Of a stretch of 64,000 nucleotides of DNA, positions 63,376-64,000 are shown piece by piece. Under the pieces are notes generated by a model that had not been told where the DNA came from, ran no database searches, and saw nothing but the letters and a program-made list of their open reading frames with translations. Within the stretch, counting starts at the first letter, position 1. Each line of letters begins with the position of its first letter. Position numbers and translations under genes: made by a program. Origin of the DNA: an uncultured Anaerolineae bacterium (GTDB taxonomy: Bacteria > Chloroflexota > Anaerolineae > J036 > Brachytrichaceae); contig CALIMH010000009.1 in the NCBI GenBank assembly GCA_938028725.1, positions 126,529 through 190,528 on the forward strand, in the 5' to 3' direction.

Positions 63376-64000
63376 CTATCCCTTCCGCCCGATCCCCAGA
63401 AGGTTGATAGCCCACTGCTCCCGTAATACCCTTGGCAAAGGTATCAGGCGGTCTAGGGCTGCCCCAACCAGATACAGACGATCCCACGGTGGGACTCGGA
63501 ACCATGAGCGCCATGGATAAATACCATCTGTGTATACTTCTTGTAACCCAGATCGAGATAGTTCTGCTTCCAGTTGCTTGGCACTGTAATGCGTCATTGG
63601 CGGGGCTGTGCGAAAACCAACTAACCGTTCTTCCCAAAAGCGTATTAATGGATGCGTACCATTGGGAACAATGATCGCCACAACCCCACTCGGCCGAGTG
63701 ACACGTATCATTTCCGCTATCACTTCCAACCGAGCGGTCTCTTCTAACCAGTGCTCAATCACTCCTTCATTCACAACCAGATCAAAGACTGAATCAGCAT
63801 ACGGCAGAGATTGCAGGCTTCCTTGACAGTAGCCCCAAAGTTGCCCAGGCCATTTCCCCGCCAAAGCTTGCTCTGCAGCCCGAACCCCTTTCAAGACTTC
63901 GGCCACAAAGTCAAGAGCTACCACACGATGTCCCACGGAAGCGAATGCTAGGCTAAATTTGCCGCTTCCGCAACCCGCTTCCAAGATCAGGCCATTCTGC
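63376..64000 (-). CDS. Class I SAM-dependent methyltransferase (partial, 5' end outside window)
   Basis: The frame is open to the right edge, so the start is missing. The visible part has LILEAGCGSGKFSLAFASVG (SAM motif I), LVVNEGVIEHWLEETARL and VTRPSGVVAIIVPNGTHPL (post-motif). It ends GIGRKG with stop at 63376. It belongs to the methyltransferase type 11 group and is the first gene of this operon visible in the window; about 90 bases separate it from the next gene. Confidence 0.88.
   Translation of the reverse strand, partial: QNGLILEAGCGSGKFSLAFASVGHRVVALDFVAEVLKGVRAAEQALAGKWPGQLWGYCQGSLQSLPYADSVFDLVVNEGVIEHWLEETARLEVIAEMIRVTRPSGVVAIIVPNGTHPLIRFWEERLVGFRTAPPMTHYSAKQLEAELSRSGLQEVYTDGIYPWRSWFRVPPWDRLYLVGAALDRLIPLPRVLREQWAINLLGIGRKG

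Overview
The window reads as a piece of a bacterial chromosome of moderate GC content, most plausibly from the Chloroflexota (Anaerolineae-like). This assignment is an inference. It rests on the mix of a MacAB-type exporter with no outer-membrane partner in view, YfhO-like and GT-C membrane proteins with a C-terminal beta-rich domain, a fused MrpA/MrpB antiporter subunit, and secreted proteins with short N-terminal anchors. No rRNA or other phylogenetic marker was compared. Coding density is high and most genes sit in tight same-strand runs with 4-bp ATGA or GTGA overlaps.

Left part (1-17.3 kb), nearly all on the minus strand: a metY gene cut by the window edge, controlled by a textbook SAM-I riboswitch with its own promoter and terminator; a DtxR/MntR-type metalloregulator with a palindrome in front of it; about 1.2 kb of decayed sequence holding remnants of an MFS transporter and another protein; a four-gene MacA/ATPase/permease/permease exporter operon; tRNA-Val(TAC); a nucleotide-sugar dehydrogenase and a WecA/TagO-like phosphoglycosyl transferase; then obgE, a HAD phosphatase, prmC and prfA; an unrecognised secreted protein and a tyrosine recombinase.

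Middle part (17.3-42 kb), plus strand: acylphosphatase; an unusual 1139-residue wall-enzyme fusion (transglycosylase-like, C39-like peptidase-like, SH3-like repeats, glycoside hydrolase-like domain); a monomeric sarcosine oxidase-type enzyme; feoA-feoB; glutamate dehydrogenase; two large membrane proteins of the sugar/lipid-glycosylation type; a complete mrp Na+/H+ antiporter operon (AB fused, C, D, E, F, G); a degenerate response regulator with a PfkB kinase; then, behind its own sigma-70-like promoter, a four-gene set of three D-Ala-D-Ala-ligase-like ATP-grasp enzymes and a GNAT acetyltransferase. This ATP-grasp/GNAT set is the strongest candidate here for an undescribed pathway.

Right part (42-64 kb), mainly minus strand: an EzrA-like membrane coiled-coil protein, lon, folC, a GT2 glycosyltransferase, a HugZ/PNPOx-like protein, a class III aminotransferase, a YdjM-like membrane protein, tRNA-Glu(CTC), a Wzx-type flippase, and then a long surface-polysaccharide operon that runs off the right edge. 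It contains GT4 and GT2 glycosyltransferases, an AsnB-type amidotransferase, FkbM methyltransferases and small SAM methyltransferases. By eye the base and codon style of this last 8-9 kb differs from the rest, and two of its methyltransferase genes carry single-base frameshifts, which fits an acquired or fast-changing glycan locus (or sequence errors). No insertion sequence, CRISPR array, rRNA or replication origin was recognised.
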